The position numbers and the translations under genes were made by a program. 64,000 bases of DNA from Bacillus sp. EB01 (lineage in GTDB: Bacteria > Bacillota > Bacilli > Bacillales > Cytobacillaceae), in the NCBI RefSeq assembly GCF_000613125.1, contig NZ_HG964497.1, positions 3,474,153 through 3,538,152 on the forward strand. Direction: 5' to 3'. Shown one piece after another: positions 45,597-55,434 of the stretch (position 1 is the first letter of the stretch; each line of letters opens with the position of its first letter). The notes under the pieces were generated by a model. The model had not been told where the DNA came from, did no database searches, and saw nothing but the letters and a program-made list of their open reading frames with translations.

Positions 45597-45644
45597 TTGT
45601 ATTTTCTCTGTGGTTTAGTACAATATAGATGTCAGACTTCTGAC
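45597..45644 (+). promoter_or_regulatory. Candidate deoB promoter with a palindromic operator at the start site
   Basis: TTGTAT and TACAAT are spaced 16 bp. GTCAGACTTCTGAC (6-bp inverted arms, 2-bp spacer) covers about +1 to +14, as expected for a repressor site of GntR type. The 280 bp between here and deoB hold a repeat copy. Confidence 0.5.
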
Positions 45645-45706
45645 TTTCTTATACCTCTCACTTGAACATTTATCGACTGGAAAATTTCAGTTTACTCCTG
45701 AGGTAG

Positions 45707-45794
45707 TTCATCAATGAATCGCAATCTTCGTGATTCCATTATCTCGGTTGAAGCAACTTCACTTTTGTATGGCGATAAACAAGGTGCATGCGCC
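45707..45794. repeat. Partial copy of the interspersed intergenic repeat
   Basis: TCTTCGTGATTCC, TTATCTC and GGCGAT align in order and spacing with 24,321-24,393. The repeat lies in the leader of deoB. Nothing else was seen in the rest of this gap of about 440 bp except the promoter listed above. Confidence 0.6.
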
Positions 45795-45925
45795 GTGATT
45801 CTGGTGAGTAATCATAGTTGAAAAGGGTAGAATAGCAACGAGGTTTGATGAAAATATTCTACTTAAAGACAAATTATAGAGGTGAACAGCTGAGAACAGC
45901 TTTTACCTTAAAAGGAGGGTTTTGA

Positions 45926-47113
45926 ATGGGCCAGGGTGGAACATTCAAACGGATTTTTTTAATTGTTATGGATTCTGTCGGGATTGGTGAGGCTCCTGAT
46001 GCTGAAAAATTTGGAGATAAAGGTTCAGACACGCTTGGGCATATTGGTGAGGCAATGGGCGGCCTAAAAATGCCTGTCATGGGCCAACTGGGTCTTAGCA
46101 ATATTAAGGAAATTAAGGGTATTGAAAAACAGGAGAAGCCCCTTGCTTTTTATACTAAAATGCAGGAAGCTTCGAACGGAAAAGATACAATGACTGGACA
46201 CTGGGAAATCATGGGCCTTAATATTCAGACTCCGTTCCGTGTATTTCCTGAAGGCTTCCCGGATGAACTTCTATCCGAGCTTGAAGCTCGTACAGGCAGG
46301 AAAATCATTGGGAACAAGCCGGCAAGCGGTACGGAAATTCTTGTGGAACTTGGGCAGGAGCATATGGAGACAGGTGCGCTTATTGTGTACACATCTGCCG
46401 ATTCAGTGCTTCAAATTGCAGCCCATGAAGATATTGTTCCACTTGATGAATTGTACCGTATCTGCAAAATTGCCAGGGAATTAACACTTGATGAGAAATA
46501 TATGGTCGGAAGAGTAATAGCCAGGCCATTTGTTGGCGAGCCAGGAAACTTCAAACGCACTGCGAACCGTCATGATTATGCTTTGAAGCCATTTGGCCGG
46601 ACAGTTATGAACGAATTGAAGGATGCGGGCCTAGATGTAATTGCAATAGGCAAGATTTCCGACATTTATGATGGCGAAGGGGTGACAAAATCGCTCCGCA
46701 CCGCTTCTAATATGGATGGAATGGATAAATTAAATGAAACGCTCGATATGGATTTTACAGGACTAAGCTTCCTCAACCTTGTTGATTTCGATGCTCTTTT
46801 CGGCCATCGCCGTGATCCAAAAGGGTACGGGAAGGCTCTTGAGGAATATGACGCCCGTCTTCCAGAAGTGCTTGAAAAGCTGCAAGAAGACGATTTGCTA
46901 ATTATCACCGCAGATCACGGGAACGATCCGGTTCACCCTGGAACTGACCATACACGGGAATATGTTCCTCTTCTCGTTTATTCTAAAGGACTTACTGGCG
47001 GCAGTGAGCTTCCTATCCGTGAAACGTTCGCCGACATTGGTGCAACAGTTGCAGAAAACTTCAACGTAACCATGCCGCAACATGGGAAGAGTTTTCTTGG
47101 CGAACTGAAGTAA
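45926..47113 (+). CDS. deoB: Phosphopentomutase
   Basis: Interconverts (deoxy)ribose-1- and -5-phosphate. 395 residues of the alkaline-phosphatase superfamily: metal ligands in [13 protein letters not shown], the catalytic Thr in [20 protein letters not shown] and TADHGNDP...[15 protein letters not shown] after AAAAGGAGGG. Known as drm in B. subtilis, where pupG follows; here pdp follows after a 518-bp gap. Confidence 0.94.
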   Translation: MGQGGTFKRIFLIVMDSVGIGEAPDAEKFGDKGSDTLGHIGEAMGGLKMPVMGQLGLSNIKEIKGIEKQEKPLAFYTKMQEASNGKDTMTGHWEIMGLNIQTPFRVFPEGFPDELLSELEARTGRKIIGNKPASGTEILVELGQEHMETGALIVYTSADSVLQIAAHEDIVPLDELYRICKIARELTLDEKYMVGRVIARPFVGEPGNFKRTANRHDYALKPFGRTVMNELKDAGLDVIAIGKISDIYDGEGVTKSLRTASNMDGMDKLNETLDMDFTGLSFLNLVDFDALFGHRRDPKGYGKALEEYDARLPEVLEKLQEDDLLIITADHGNDPVHPGTDHTREYVPLLVYSKGLTGGSELPIRETFADIGATVAENFNVTMPQHGKSFLGELK

Positions 47114-47280
47114 CCGTCAAACTAATATCCCTAAACAGACAATTAGTGGAAAGCCATTCTGTTGGAAGATGCTTTTTTTCATTATTAGCGGGCAGGTAAC
47201 ATGGATGTACAACTTTAACCAATCGTGATGATAATGGATTGTTTAACAAGATCAACTAAATAACTTTAATTAGTACGGAA

Positions 47281-47580
47281 GGCGCGGGACTCGTTCGAAA
47301 ATGCAAAAAGCGCATTTTCTCCTGCGATGCATTTTTCAGGGAAGCTTATTCAACGTCCTGTGGGAGAAAAGGGACAGTGGGAGACCCCACAGGCGCTTTA
47401 GCGCCGAGGAGAATGAAATGCGTAAGTGCCTTGGGTTGCCCCGACAAGCGCTGGAGGGCCTGAAGGAGAAGTCGCTCTTTGACTTCACCTGAGGGACCGA
47501 AGCGACCTCGAGGGACTAGGCACTGAAGCGAGACAGGCTCCCCGCCCGCCCACGGAAAGCGAAGCGCCTGGAGTGGAAAT
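47281..47580. repeat. Mosaic intergenic repeat between deoB and pdp
   Basis: About 300 bp of GC-richer sequence with GGCGCTTTAGCGCC, GGAAAGCGAAGCGCCTGGAG and, reversed, the word GCCTAGTCCCTCGAGGTCGC. I recall GCGAAGCGCCTGGAGCGGAAAT-like elements between genes in many Bacillus-group genomes; not checked. An ORF across it has no ribosome-binding site. The preceding 47,114-47,280 shows nothing recognisable. Confidence 0.6.
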
Positions 47581-47631
47581 TTTTAGTTAAGTAAATGCTT
47601 TTCAAAAAATGAAAAGGTAGTGATGATTACG

Positions 47632-48936
47632 ATGAGAATGGTAGACATAATTGAAAAGAAACGTGATGGGCTAGAGCTGACATCCGAGGAGATCAATTTC
47701 TTTATTCAAGGGTATACCTCTGGTTCTATTCCTGATTATCAAATGAGCGCGCTTACTATGGCTATCTTTTTTAAAGGAATGACAGAATCTGAACGTGCCG
47801 AGTTAACTATGGCAATGGTTAAGTCTGGGGATCAGATAGATCTTAAAGGAATTGAAGGCGTGAAAGTGGATAAGCACTCAACTGGAGGTGTAGGAGATAC
47901 TACAACTCTTGTACTTGGCCCTTTGGTTGCATCGGTGGGAGTGCCTGTTGCAAAAATGTCTGGCCGCGGGCTTGGACATACCGGTGGTACCATTGACAAA
48001 TTGGAAGCAGTTGAGGGATTTCATGTTGAAATTAGCAATGAAGAATTCCTCGAGCTTGTTAATAAAAATAAAATAGCTGTTATCGGGCAAAGCGGGAACC
48101 TGACACCGGCTGATAAGAAATTGTACGCACTTCGCGATGTAACTGCTACGGTGGACAGTATCCCGCTAATTGCAAGCTCTATTATGAGCAAAAAAATAGC
48201 TGCGGGTGCTGACGCAATTGTACTTGATGTCAAAACTGGAGCCGGCGCATTTATGAAAACCTTGGATGATTCCCGGGAGCTGGCAAAAGCAATGGTTAGA
48301 ATCGGGAATAATGTTGGCCGGAAAACGATGGCCGTCATTTCCGACATGAGCCAGCCGCTTGGCTTTGCAATTGGGAATGCTCTGGAGGTAAAGGAAGCGA
48401 TTGATACGCTTAAAGGGGAAGGCCCTGAGGATTTGGCTGAATTGAGTTTGACACTTGGCAGCTATATGGTGTTCTTGGCAGGAAAAGCGGAATCACTAGC
48501 TGATGCTCGCCTATTGCTTGAAGCGGCAATAGCTGACGGCTCTGCGCTTGAAAAAATGAAAGTGTTCCTTAGCTCTCAGGGTGGGGATGCCTCTGTTGTG
48601 GAAGATCCTTCCAGGCTCCCTCAGGCTAAATTTATTATGCCTCTTGAAGCAAAGACAAGTGGCTACGTTTCTGAAATTATCGCCGACGAGGTAGGTACAG
48701 CCGCGATGCTCCTAGGTGCAGGGAGAGCGACTAAGGAATCCGAAATCGATCTCGCTGTTGGGCTGGTCTTGAAAAAGAAAATTGGCGATAAGGTTGAAGC
48801 CGGAGAATCGCTTGCTGAAATTCACAGCAATAGCGAGGAAGTTGAAGAAGTAAGGAAAAGGCTTTATAACAGCATTAAAATTACCAGTGAACAAGTCGAC
48901 GCACCGACTTTAATCTATGGCGAAATAACCGAATAA
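47632..48936 (+). CDS. pdp: Pyrimidine-nucleoside phosphorylase
   Basis: Phosphorolyses uridine and thymidine. 434 residues: N-terminal helical domain ([21 protein letters not shown]), the phosphate/substrate motif [33 protein letters not shown], and a C-terminal domain with [19 protein letters not shown] 47632 matches B. subtilis Pdp; ATG 47623 and GTG 47620 lie just upstream in frame. With deoB it forms the nucleoside salvage unit. Confidence 0.93.
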   Translation: MRMVDIIEKKRDGLELTSEEINFFIQGYTSGSIPDYQMSALTMAIFFKGMTESERAELTMAMVKSGDQIDLKGIEGVKVDKHSTGGVGDTTTLVLGPLVASVGVPVAKMSGRGLGHTGGTIDKLEAVEGFHVEISNEEFLELVNKNKIAVIGQSGNLTPADKKLYALRDVTATVDSIPLIASSIMSKKIAAGADAIVLDVKTGAGAFMKTLDDSRELAKAMVRIGNNVGRKTMAVISDMSQPLGFAIGNALEVKEAIDTLKGEGPEDLAELSLTLGSYMVFLAGKAESLADARLLLEAAIADGSALEKMKVFLSSQGGDASVVEDPSRLPQAKFIMPLEAKTSGYVSEIIADEVGTAAMLLGAGRATKESEIDLAVGLVLKKKIGDKVEAGESLAEIHSNSEEVEEVRKRLYNSIKITSEQVDAPTLIYGEITE

Positions 48937-48952
48937 AATCACTGAAATTATA

Positions 48953-48999
48953 AAGACAGTGGCTAAACTGCTGAAGCAGTTGTGGCCACTGTCTTTTTT
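48953..48999 (+). terminator. Terminator of pdp
   Basis: AAGACAGTGGC and GCCACTGTCTT with an inner AACTGCT/AGCAGTT stem, followed by TTTT. Confidence 0.85.
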
Positions 49000-49011
49000 G
49001 CGGTTAAATTT

Positions 49012-49040
49012 GTATAGAAAAACCATTTTTGGAAAAAATG
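49012..49040 (+). promoter_or_regulatory. Candidate sigma-F/sigma-G promoter of dacF
   Basis: GTATA, 14 bp, then GGAAAAAATG, fits GYATA-N14/16-GGNNANANTW. dacF is a forespore gene, which supports the match. Confidence 0.65.
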
Positions 49041-49069
49041 GAGGCTATAAAGAATGGAGGGTTATGTAC

Positions 49070-50242
49070 ATGAAACGATTAGGTTCACTAATGCTGGCAA
49101 CATTGCTTTCTTTTACACTAGTTTTACCCGGTACAGTTTCTGCTAAAGAAGATAACTCCACTGATTTGGCAAAGGATGTAAAATCGGCCATCCTGATAGA
49201 AAGGGACACTGGTACTGTTCTCTATGAGAAAAATAGCAATGAGCAGCTTCCGCCTGCGAGCATGACAAAAATCATGACGATGCTTCTCATCATGGAAGCA
49301 TTAGATAATGGTAAGCTCGATGTTAATGAAAAGATTCGTGCAAGTGAATATGCCGCTTCCATGGGAGGTTCCCAGATTTTCCTCGAACCTGGTGAGGAAA
49401 TGACAACAAAAGAACTTTTAAAGGGAATAGCAATAGGCTCGGGAAATGATGCATCGGTTGCGATGGCAGAACGGATTGGCGGCTCTGAAGAAGCCTTCGT
49501 AGACATGATGAATAAAAAAGCCAGGGAGCTTGGCCTGAAGAATACCGTTTTCAAAAATACAACAGGCTTGCCTGCTGAAGGCCATATCAGCACTGCCAGT
49601 GATATGGCAAAGATGGCGAAAGAACTGCTGAAATACGAAGATATAACAAAGTATACAGGATTGTATGAAGCATATCTGCGTGAAGATACCGATAAAAAGT
49701 TCTGGCTTGTAAATACAAACAAGCTGGTCAGATTTTATCCTGGTGTTGATGGATTAAAAACAGGCTTTACTGCTGAAGCGAAATATTGCCTTACCGCAAC
49801 AGCGCAAAAGGATGGAATGAGGGTAATCGCTGTTGTCTTTGGAGCGCCTACCTCAAAGGCTAGAAATGCACAGGTGACGAGGATGCTTGATTATGCTTTC
49901 AGCCAGTATGAAACACATCCTCTTTTCCAAAGAAATGTTGCAGTAGGCACAGTGGAAGTAAGCAAAGGCAATTCAAAGAAGCTGCAGGCAGTTACAAGTG
50001 AACCAATTTCTCTTTTAACGAAAAAAGGAGAAAAGATTTCAGATGTCAAAAAAGTGGTCAACCTAAAGAAGGACATCCACGCTCCTATCGGAAAAGGAGA
50101 TACGATTGGAACGCTTAAAATTGTAAAAGACGGAAAAGTGCTGCAGGAAAGTCCGCTTATGGCAAGCAAAAATGTTGGAGAAGCTGGATGGTGGACTATG
50201 TATAAACGTGCTCTGGGCATGTTTACGAAGTCCGGCGAGTAG
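49070..50242 (+). CDS. dacF: D-alanyl-D-alanine carboxypeptidase DacF
   Basis: A 390-residue class C-type-5 penicillin-binding protein (S11). Signal peptide MKRLGSLMLATLLSFTLVLP, active site Ser64-x-x-Lys in ASMTK, SGN at GSGNDASVAMAE, KTG in GLKTGFTAEA, then the C-terminal beta domain and an amphipathic membrane anchor. It trims peptidoglycan stem peptides, with DacB, in spore cortex synthesis. ATG 49070 is 8 bp after GGAGGG. Confidence 0.92.
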   Translation: MKRLGSLMLATLLSFTLVLPGTVSAKEDNSTDLAKDVKSAILIERDTGTVLYEKNSNEQLPPASMTKIMTMLLIMEALDNGKLDVNEKIRASEYAASMGGSQIFLEPGEEMTTKELLKGIAIGSGNDASVAMAERIGGSEEAFVDMMNKKARELGLKNTVFKNTTGLPAEGHISTASDMAKMAKELLKYEDITKYTGLYEAYLREDTDKKFWLVNTNKLVRFYPGVDGLKTGFTAEAKYCLTATAQKDGMRVIAVVFGAPTSKARNAQVTRMLDYAFSQYETHPLFQRNVAVGTVEVSKGNSKKLQAVTSEPISLLTKKGEKISDVKKVVNLKKDIHAPIGKGDTIGTLKIVKDGKVLQESPLMASKNVGEAGWWTMYKRALGMFTKSGE

Positions 50243-50303
50243 TTGTCGAAACGGAAAATAATTGCACTACCTTTAGCGAAATGCCACTAGTTTTGTCCGT
50301 GTT

Positions 50304-50333
50304 GAAGGATTTGAACTACCCTGTCTCGAATTG
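50304..50333 (+). promoter_or_regulatory. Sigma-H promoter of the spoIIA operon
   Basis: GAAGGATTT, 12 bp, CTCGAATTG: matches RNAGGAWWW-N11/12-RNNGAATWW except for the purine at the start of the -10. It lies about 95 bp before spoIIAA. Confidence 0.75.
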
Positions 50334-50426
50334 AACCTTTGTAAGGCGGCCAGACTGCATCCGCAGTGGGCTAATATTGGCACAGAAGTTGCCAAATGCC
50401 GAGTATACAATAGGAGGCCGGAGATA

Positions 50427-50777
50427 GTGAGTCTGAACATCGGAATGGAAGTTAGAAGTGAAGTGCTATGCATCCGTTTAAGCGGCGAACTTGACCATCA
50501 CACCGCAGACAGGCTTCGTTCGCAAGCCACACAAGCAATCGAGGAATATGGAATCCGCCACATTATTTTGAACCTTGAAGGGTTATCCTTTATGGATAGT
50601 TCTGGGCTGGGCGTTATTCTTGGACGGTATAAACAATTGAAGCAGCTTCATGGAGAGATGGTTGTTTGCTCGGTTTCACCAGCGATTGAACGCCTGTTTG
50701 ATTTGTCTGGGCTTTTTAAAATCGTGAAAATGGAACCGACTGAAGAATTTGCCTTTCAAAGATTGGGGGTTGCATGA
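50427..50777 (+). CDS. spoIIAA: Anti-sigma F factor antagonist
   Basis: A 116-residue STAS protein that, when unphosphorylated, releases sigma F from SpoIIAB in the forespore. The phosphorylated Ser is Ser58 in [12 protein letters not shown] 50427 (MSLNIGMEV) follows AGGAGGCCGGAG; a longer ORF from 50331 covers the promoter region. Overlaps spoIIAB by ATGA. Confidence 0.94.
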   Translation: MSLNIGMEVRSEVLCIRLSGELDHHTADRLRSQATQAIEEYGIRHIILNLEGLSFMDSSGLGVILGRYKQLKQLHGEMVVCSVSPAIERLFDLSGLFKIVKMEPTEEFAFQRLGVA

Positions 50778-51217
50778 TGAGAAACGAAATGAACCTCCAA
50801 TTTCGGGCACTAAGCCAAAATGAATCGTTTGCCAGGGTTACGGTTGCTGCATTCATTTCTCAGCTGGATCCGACTATGGACCAGTTAACTGAAATTAAGA
50901 CCGTGGTGTCGGAGGCCGTCACGAATGCAATTATTCACGGTTATGAGAATGATCCCGAAGGAATTGTCCATATCCACGTGGCGATTGAAGGGGAGCTTGT
51001 TGATATTGTCATTAAGGATACAGGAAACGGGATTGCCGATATAGATGAAGCACGGCAGCCTTTGTTTACAACAAAACCAGACCTTGAGCGATCCGGGATG
51101 GGCTTTACCATCATGGAAAACTTTATGGATGAGGTCGAGGTCTTGTCCGAGCAAGGTAGCGGTACCGAGGTCAGGTTGCGGAAGAATCTATCCCGAAGCA
51201 AAATGCTTTGCAATTAA
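50777..51217 (+). CDS. spoIIAB: Anti-sigma F factor, serine kinase
   Basis: Binds and inhibits sigma F and phosphorylates SpoIIAA. About 146 residues of GHKL ATPase: N-box [14 protein letters not shown]1 box DTGNGIAD, and [17 protein letters not shown] as the G2 lid. The end SRSKMLCN matches the family. ATG 50777 aligns with the known N-terminus; ATG 50774, overlapping the spoIIAA stop, is possible. Confidence 0.94.
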   Translation: MRNEMNLQFRALSQNESFARVTVAAFISQLDPTMDQLTEIKTVVSEAVTNAIIHGYENDPEGIVHIHVAIEGELVDIVIKDTGNGIADIDEARQPLFTTKPDLERSGMGFTIMENFMDEVEVLSEQGSGTEVRLRKNLSRSKMLCN

Positions 51218-51228
51218 GGAGAGGGCCT

Positions 51229-51987
51229 ATGGATGTGGAGGTCAAAAAAGAGAGTGCGCAGCCGTTTCTAAAGGACCATGAAGTGAAGGAATTGATTAAG
51301 AGAAGCCATAACGGGGACCAGGATGCACGGGACCTTATTGTTGAGAAGAATATGAGGCTTGTCTGGTCTGTCGTACAGCGATTTTTAAATCGCGGCTATG
51401 ACCCGGACGACTTATTTCAAATCGGCTGTATCGGCCTTCTAAAATCAGTCGATAAATTTGACCTTTCGTATGATGTCAAATTTTCAACATACGCAGTACC
51501 AATGATCATAGGGGAAATCCAACGATTCATCAGGGATGATGGAACCGTCAAAGTAAGCAGATCCCTGAAGGAAACGGGAAATAAAATCCGGCGGGCAAAG
51601 GATGAAATGTCCAAAACACTTGGGCGTGTACCGACAGTAAAGGAATTGTCCGAGTATTTAGGCCTCGAACCCGAGGAAATTGTCCTTGCACAGGAAGCAA
51701 GCCGTACGCCTGCATCCATCCATGAAACCGTTTATGAAAATGATGGTGATCCAATAACGCTTCTGGATCAAATTGATGATGGAAATGATGGGAAATGGTT
51801 TGATAAAATCGCCCTTAAAGAAGCCATTGGTGAACTGGATGAACGGGAAAAGCTGATTGTCTATCTTCGCTATTATAAGGATCAGACGCAATCAGAGGTC
51901 GCCCAGAGGCTTGGTATATCCCAGGTACAGGTTTCACGGCTAGAAAAAAAGATCCTGCAGCAAATGAAAAACCATATGGACCTCTGA
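51229..51987 (+). CDS. sigF: RNA polymerase sigma factor SigF
   Basis: The forespore sigma factor, 252 residues. Region 2 RLVWSVVQRFLNRGYDPDDLFQIGCIGLLKSVDKF, region 3 and region 4 ending YLRYYKDQTQSEVAQRLGISQVQVSRLEKKIL are all intact. ATG 51229 (MDVEVKK) follows AAGGAGAGG. Last gene of the spoIIA operon, ended by a strong terminator. Confidence 0.95.
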   Translation: MDVEVKKESAQPFLKDHEVKELIKRSHNGDQDARDLIVEKNMRLVWSVVQRFLNRGYDPDDLFQIGCIGLLKSVDKFDLSYDVKFSTYAVPMIIGEIQRFIRDDGTVKVSRSLKETGNKIRRAKDEMSKTLGRVPTVKELSEYLGLEPEEIVLAQEASRTPASIHETVYENDGDPITLLDQIDDGNDGKWFDKIALKEAIGELDEREKLIVYLRYYKDQTQSEVAQRLGISQVQVSRLEKKILQQMKNHMDL

Positions 51988-52005
51988 GTCCATATGGTTT
52001 TTTTT
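51970..52005 (+). terminator. Terminator of the spoIIA operon
   Basis: AACCATATGGAC and GTCCATATGGTT form a perfect 12-bp stem with a 6-nt loop overlapping the end of sigF, then TTTTTT. Confidence 0.9.
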
Positions 52006-52102
52006 GCGGAAAATTAATTATCGATTAATTCCCCCTATTTTAGCCTCATCATAATCGTATCTGAGGCAATTATTGCCTTTCATGAAGAATTCCCGTTTTA
52101 TC

Positions 52103-52109
52103 CATACTA
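52103..52109 (+). promoter_or_regulatory. Sigma-G-like -10 element before spoVAA
   Basis: CATACTA equals the sigma-G -10 consensus. The matching -35 is weak (TGAAGA at only 14 bp), so this is tentative; spoVA is sigma-G dependent in B. subtilis. Confidence 0.4.
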
Positions 52110-52129
52110 GCAATACAAGGAAATCAATG

Positions 52130-52765
52130 ATGGAAGTGAGTGTCTTGGAAAAAACGGTCTACATCCGAATGAGGAACAGGATATTGGTCCAGCCCAATCA
52201 GGAAATTATCTTAAAAGATGTTGCCCAAGTGCTTGCGCCGGATGGGATGGATCAACGGATCAAAACGATTCCAATTTACAAGGTTACCTCCCGTGATAGC
52301 AATTTTATTGTCATGGATGCCATGAAAATAATACGGCATATTACGAACGCTATACCTGGCGCAGATGTTCAGACGGTTGGCCCTGCCCAAACACTGATTG
52401 AAGTTATTTTAAAGAAAAAAGGGCTCTCCCTTCCCTTATTCATTTTAATCTGGTTTTTGCTTTTTTTCGGTTCAGCCATGGCAATCATGAATTTCCATGA
52501 TGATGTCAGTATGCAAAGTGTGCAGGAAAAGCTCTATACCATCATTACAGGTAAGGAGTCCCATCAGCCCCTTCTTTTCCAAATACCATATTCAATTGGA
52601 CTGGGGGCAGGAATGGTCATATTTTTTAACCATATTTTCAAAAAACGAATTAACGAAGAGCCTAGCCCGCTCGAAGTAGAAATGTTCAACTACCAGCAAG
52701 ATCTTGACAACTATGTCATGATACACGAAAACAAGGAGAGCATGAAGCGCCTTGATGATCATTAA
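52130..52765 (+). CDS. spoVAA: Stage V sporulation protein AA
   Basis: About 211 residues: an N-terminal soluble part (TVYIRMRNRILVQPNQEIILKDVAQV) and two membrane segments (LPLFILIWFLLFFGSAMAIM; SIGLGAGMVIFFNHIF), followed by RINEEPSPLEVEMFNYQQDLD. It is part of the SpoVA machinery that moves dipicolinic acid into and out of the spore core. ATG 52130 follows AAGGAAA; TTG 52145 matches the B. subtilis N-terminus slightly better. Confidence 0.9.
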   Translation: MEVSVLEKTVYIRMRNRILVQPNQEIILKDVAQVLAPDGMDQRIKTIPIYKVTSRDSNFIVMDAMKIIRHITNAIPGADVQTVGPAQTLIEVILKKKGLSLPLFILIWFLLFFGSAMAIMNFHDDVSMQSVQEKLYTIITGKESHQPLLFQIPYSIGLGAGMVIFFNHIFKKRINEEPSPLEVEMFNYQQDLDNYVMIHENKESMKRLDDH

Positions 52766-53177
52766 AGGGCTCGCAATAGTGTTCATTGCTTTGAGCGGAG
52801 GGCTAGCAGTTGGGTCTGGCTTTGTTGCTTTCCTGACAGTATTAGGAATTATCCCGCGACTGGCTCAAATTTCTAAAACTGTTGATAAGGTAGTGTGGTA
52901 CGAGGCGGCAATCATTCTCGGAACAATCGCAGGAATTTATGGAAGTTTACGGGACCCCATTCTTGGTCTTCCAGCCTTTTTTCTTATATTACTTGGGCTT
53001 GCAGGCGGCATTTTTGTCGGGATGATTGCTGGTGCACTAGCGGAAGTTTTAAATGTGATTCCAATTCTTGCTAAAAGGCTGAATATGGATGGTGAGATTA
53101 TCATTTTACTTATGGCTGTAGTACTGGGGAAAATTGCTGGATCCTTATTTCAATGGCTTTACTTTATCCATCAATAA
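52755..53177 (+). CDS. spoVAB: Stage V sporulation protein AB
   Basis: About 140 residues with four to five membrane segments (for example GLAIVFIALSGGLAVGSGF and FFLILLGLAGGIFVGMIAG). The family is found in the spoVA operon of Bacillus. Overlaps spoVAA by a few bases. In B. subtilis spoVAC comes next; here spoVAEA follows. Confidence 0.9.
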   Translation: MIIKGLAIVFIALSGGLAVGSGFVAFLTVLGIIPRLAQISKTVDKVVWYEAAIILGTIAGIYGSLRDPILGLPAFFLILLGLAGGIFVGMIAGALAEVLNVIPILAKRLNMDGEIIILLMAVVLGKIAGSLFQWLYFIHQ

Positions 53178-53201
53178 GAAGAGTTGGGGGGTGGTTGCTG
53201 A

Positions 53202-53807
53202 ATGCGAAGAAGGGTCATACTCATTACAGATGGTGATGAATATGCAAGGAAGGCAGTAGAGTGTGTCGCAGCGGAAGTTGGGGGGCGAAGCATTTCTCTA
53301 TCATCTGGCAACCCCTCTACACTAAGCGGGCCTGAAATTGTAGCCTTAATTAAACTCGCTACACATGATCCAGTTCTCGTCATGTTTGATGATAGCGGAC
53401 TAGTTGGGGAAGGGTCAGGCGAGACTGCGTTAAAGTATGTTGCCTCCCATCCGGACATCGAGGTCCTGGGCATCATCGCTGTTGCCTCCAAAACCCACCA
53501 GGCAGAGTGGACGAAGGTTGACATATGCATTGATCGTGACGGGGAATTGACCCCTTATGGTGTAGACAAGCACGGAGTTCAGGAAATGGATATTGGAAGA
53601 ATATATGGGGATACCGTATATTGCCTTGATGGGCTTAATGTGCCAATCATTGTGGGAATCGGGGATATAGGAAAAATGGCTAGAAGAGATCATTTTTCCT
53701 CAGGTTCCCCCATTACAAGGAAGGCTGTCGAGCTTATTCTTGAAAGGAGCGGTTATGATGTTGGGCAAGAAAACAGAGCAGGGGCTCCTACCCAAGTCAC
53801 TGAATGA
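53202..53807 (+). CDS. spoVAEA: Stage V sporulation protein AEA
   Basis: 201 residues with the SpoVAE-A sequence pattern: [47 protein letters not shown] and [10 protein letters not shown]...[12 protein letters not shown], resembling a soluble nucleotide-like fold. No membrane segment. ATG 53202 follows GGGGGGTGG. It overlaps spoVAF. In other Bacillus it comes after the transport genes AC, AD and AEB, which are missing here. Confidence 0.9.
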   Translation: MRRRVILITDGDEYARKAVECVAAEVGGRSISLSSGNPSTLSGPEIVALIKLATHDPVLVMFDDSGLVGEGSGETALKYVASHPDIEVLGIIAVASKTHQAEWTKVDICIDRDGELTPYGVDKHGVQEMDIGRIYGDTVYCLDGLNVPIIVGIGDIGKMARRDHFSSGSPITRKAVELILERSGYDVGQENRAGAPTQVTE

Positions 53808-55236
53808 AATAGAGTCGTACATGAAGGAAAATGCGGGACTTGGAAAAAGTTTCGATCTCGGGGTTCGCAAGCTCCGGGTCCTTCGCAAAGATGTGCATTT
53901 TTATTATGTAAATGGCTTGTGCGACACCTCTTATATTATGGAAATCATGGAAGAACTGATTGAAGGTGACTCTAAAGGGAAATTATCTTCGGGTATTTTT
54001 CCATTCATTGAACAACATCTCGTACATCAGGCAGTCAATAAGGTTCGTACACTAGAGGAATTTGTGACAGCAGTCCTTTCAGGTATGATTGTTTTCGTCA
54101 TTGAAGGGGAAGGAGTGGGGCTGTCTGTAGATACAAGGGGATATCCAGGCAGACAGCCACAGGAGCCGGATACGGAAAAGGTTGTCAGGGGTTCTCGGGA
54201 CGGCTTTGTTGAAAACATTATTTTGAATACTGCTCTTACCAGAAGAAGAATCCGTGATGAACGCCTCCGATTTGAAATCCTCCATGTAGGGGACCGCTCC
54301 AAAACAGATATTGCAATCGGATATATCGAGAATGTTGCAGACCCGCGCCTTGTTGAAAAGATTAGAAAGGAAATAGAAAAAATTAAGGTTGATGGGCTGC
54401 CGATGGCTGACAAGACAGTGGAGGAGTTCATAGTCAATCAGGGATTCAATCCATATCCACTTGTCAGGTATACGGAGAGGGCTGATGTAGCTTCTGCCCA
54501 TTTGCTTGAGGGGCATGTGCTGATATATGTTGACACATCGCCTAGTGTCATTATTGCACCCGCAACATATTTCCATCATGTCCAGCACGCGGAGGAATAC
54601 AGGCAATCTCCTGCCGTTGGTACTTTTGTAAGATGGGCCAGGTTCCTTGGTATTTTCTCATCGATTTTCCTTCTGCCGCTCTGGTTTTTGTTTGTAATTG
54701 AACCCAGTCTCCTCCCAGAGAATCTATCCTATATAGGTCCAAATGATAAAAGCAGTATACCGATCATCGTGCAGTTGCTTCTGGCCGACCTGGGAATTGA
54801 ATTCTTAAGAATTGCAGCCATACATACCCCAACACCACTATCAACTGCCATGGGCCTCGTTGCGGCTGTCTTAATCGGTCAAATTGCAGTGGATGTCGGG
54901 CTTTTTGTGTCGGAAGTTATTTTATATGTGGCGGTATCAGGTATTGGGACCTTTACAACACCAAGTTATGAGCTGAGCGTCGCCAATAAAATAGCAAGAT
55001 TCTTCTTGCTAATTATCACAGCGTTCTTCCATTTACCCGGTTTTGTGATTGGCATGACAGTATATTTCTTGTTCCTAATCAGGATCAAGTCATTTGAGAT
55101 ACCGTATTTTTGGCCGTTTATACCGTTTGAGCCAAGGGCAGCCTTACAGATTATAATACGGCGCTCAGTCCCGGGAGCGTTCCTCAGGCCAAGAATCATT
55201 CATGCGGGTAACCGCCAGCGGCAGTCTTCAAAATGA
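53758..55236 (+). CDS. spoVAF: Stage V sporulation protein AF (GerA family)
   Basis: 492 residues: a large soluble N-terminal domain homologous to the GerAA germinant-receptor A subunit, with the [36 protein letters not shown] region, then about five membrane segments (from [19 protein letters not shown] on) and a polar tail. It modulates spore germination with the SpoVA channel. Start ATG 53758 follows AAAGGAG by 8 bp. Confidence 0.92.
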   Translation: MLGKKTEQGLLPKSLNEIESYMKENAGLGKSFDLGVRKLRVLRKDVHFYYVNGLCDTSYIMEIMEELIEGDSKGKLSSGIFPFIEQHLVHQAVNKVRTLEEFVTAVLSGMIVFVIEGEGVGLSVDTRGYPGRQPQEPDTEKVVRGSRDGFVENIILNTALTRRRIRDERLRFEILHVGDRSKTDIAIGYIENVADPRLVEKIRKEIEKIKVDGLPMADKTVEEFIVNQGFNPYPLVRYTERADVASAHLLEGHVLIYVDTSPSVIIAPATYFHHVQHAEEYRQSPAVGTFVRWARFLGIFSSIFLLPLWFLFVIEPSLLPENLSYIGPNDKSSIPIIVQLLLADLGIEFLRIAAIHTPTPLSTAMGLVAAVLIGQIAVDVGLFVSEVILYVAVSGIGTFTTPSYELSVANKIARFFLLIITAFFHLPGFVIGMTVYFLFLIRIKSFEIPYFWPFIPFEPRAALQIIIRRSVPGAFLRPRIIHAGNRQRQSSK

Positions 55237-55347
55237 ACCGTTGCAGGATGGACTTTATTATGCTAAAGTAATCACTATCGATGTTCAAGAGGGCGCTGCC
55301 CCTTTGGCTCTACACAGGTAATATGGTGAAGTATACAAAAATTTATC

Positions 55348-55378
55348 GGACAGTACCTGCTGCAGGCCTGTCTTTTTC
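55348..55378 (+). terminator. Terminator of the spoVA operon
   Basis: GGACAG and CTGTC with an inner CCTGC/GCAGG stem, then TTTTTC. Confidence 0.8.
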
Positions 55379-55434
55379 TTTATTAGCCCGTTTTTAGAAA
55401 TACGAATGAAGCAATGAACAGGGAGATGGGACTT

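Noticed and set aside
47301-47492. 63-codon ORF in the deoB-pdp gap
   Set aside because: It lies wholly within repeat-like sequence and has no ribosome-binding site.
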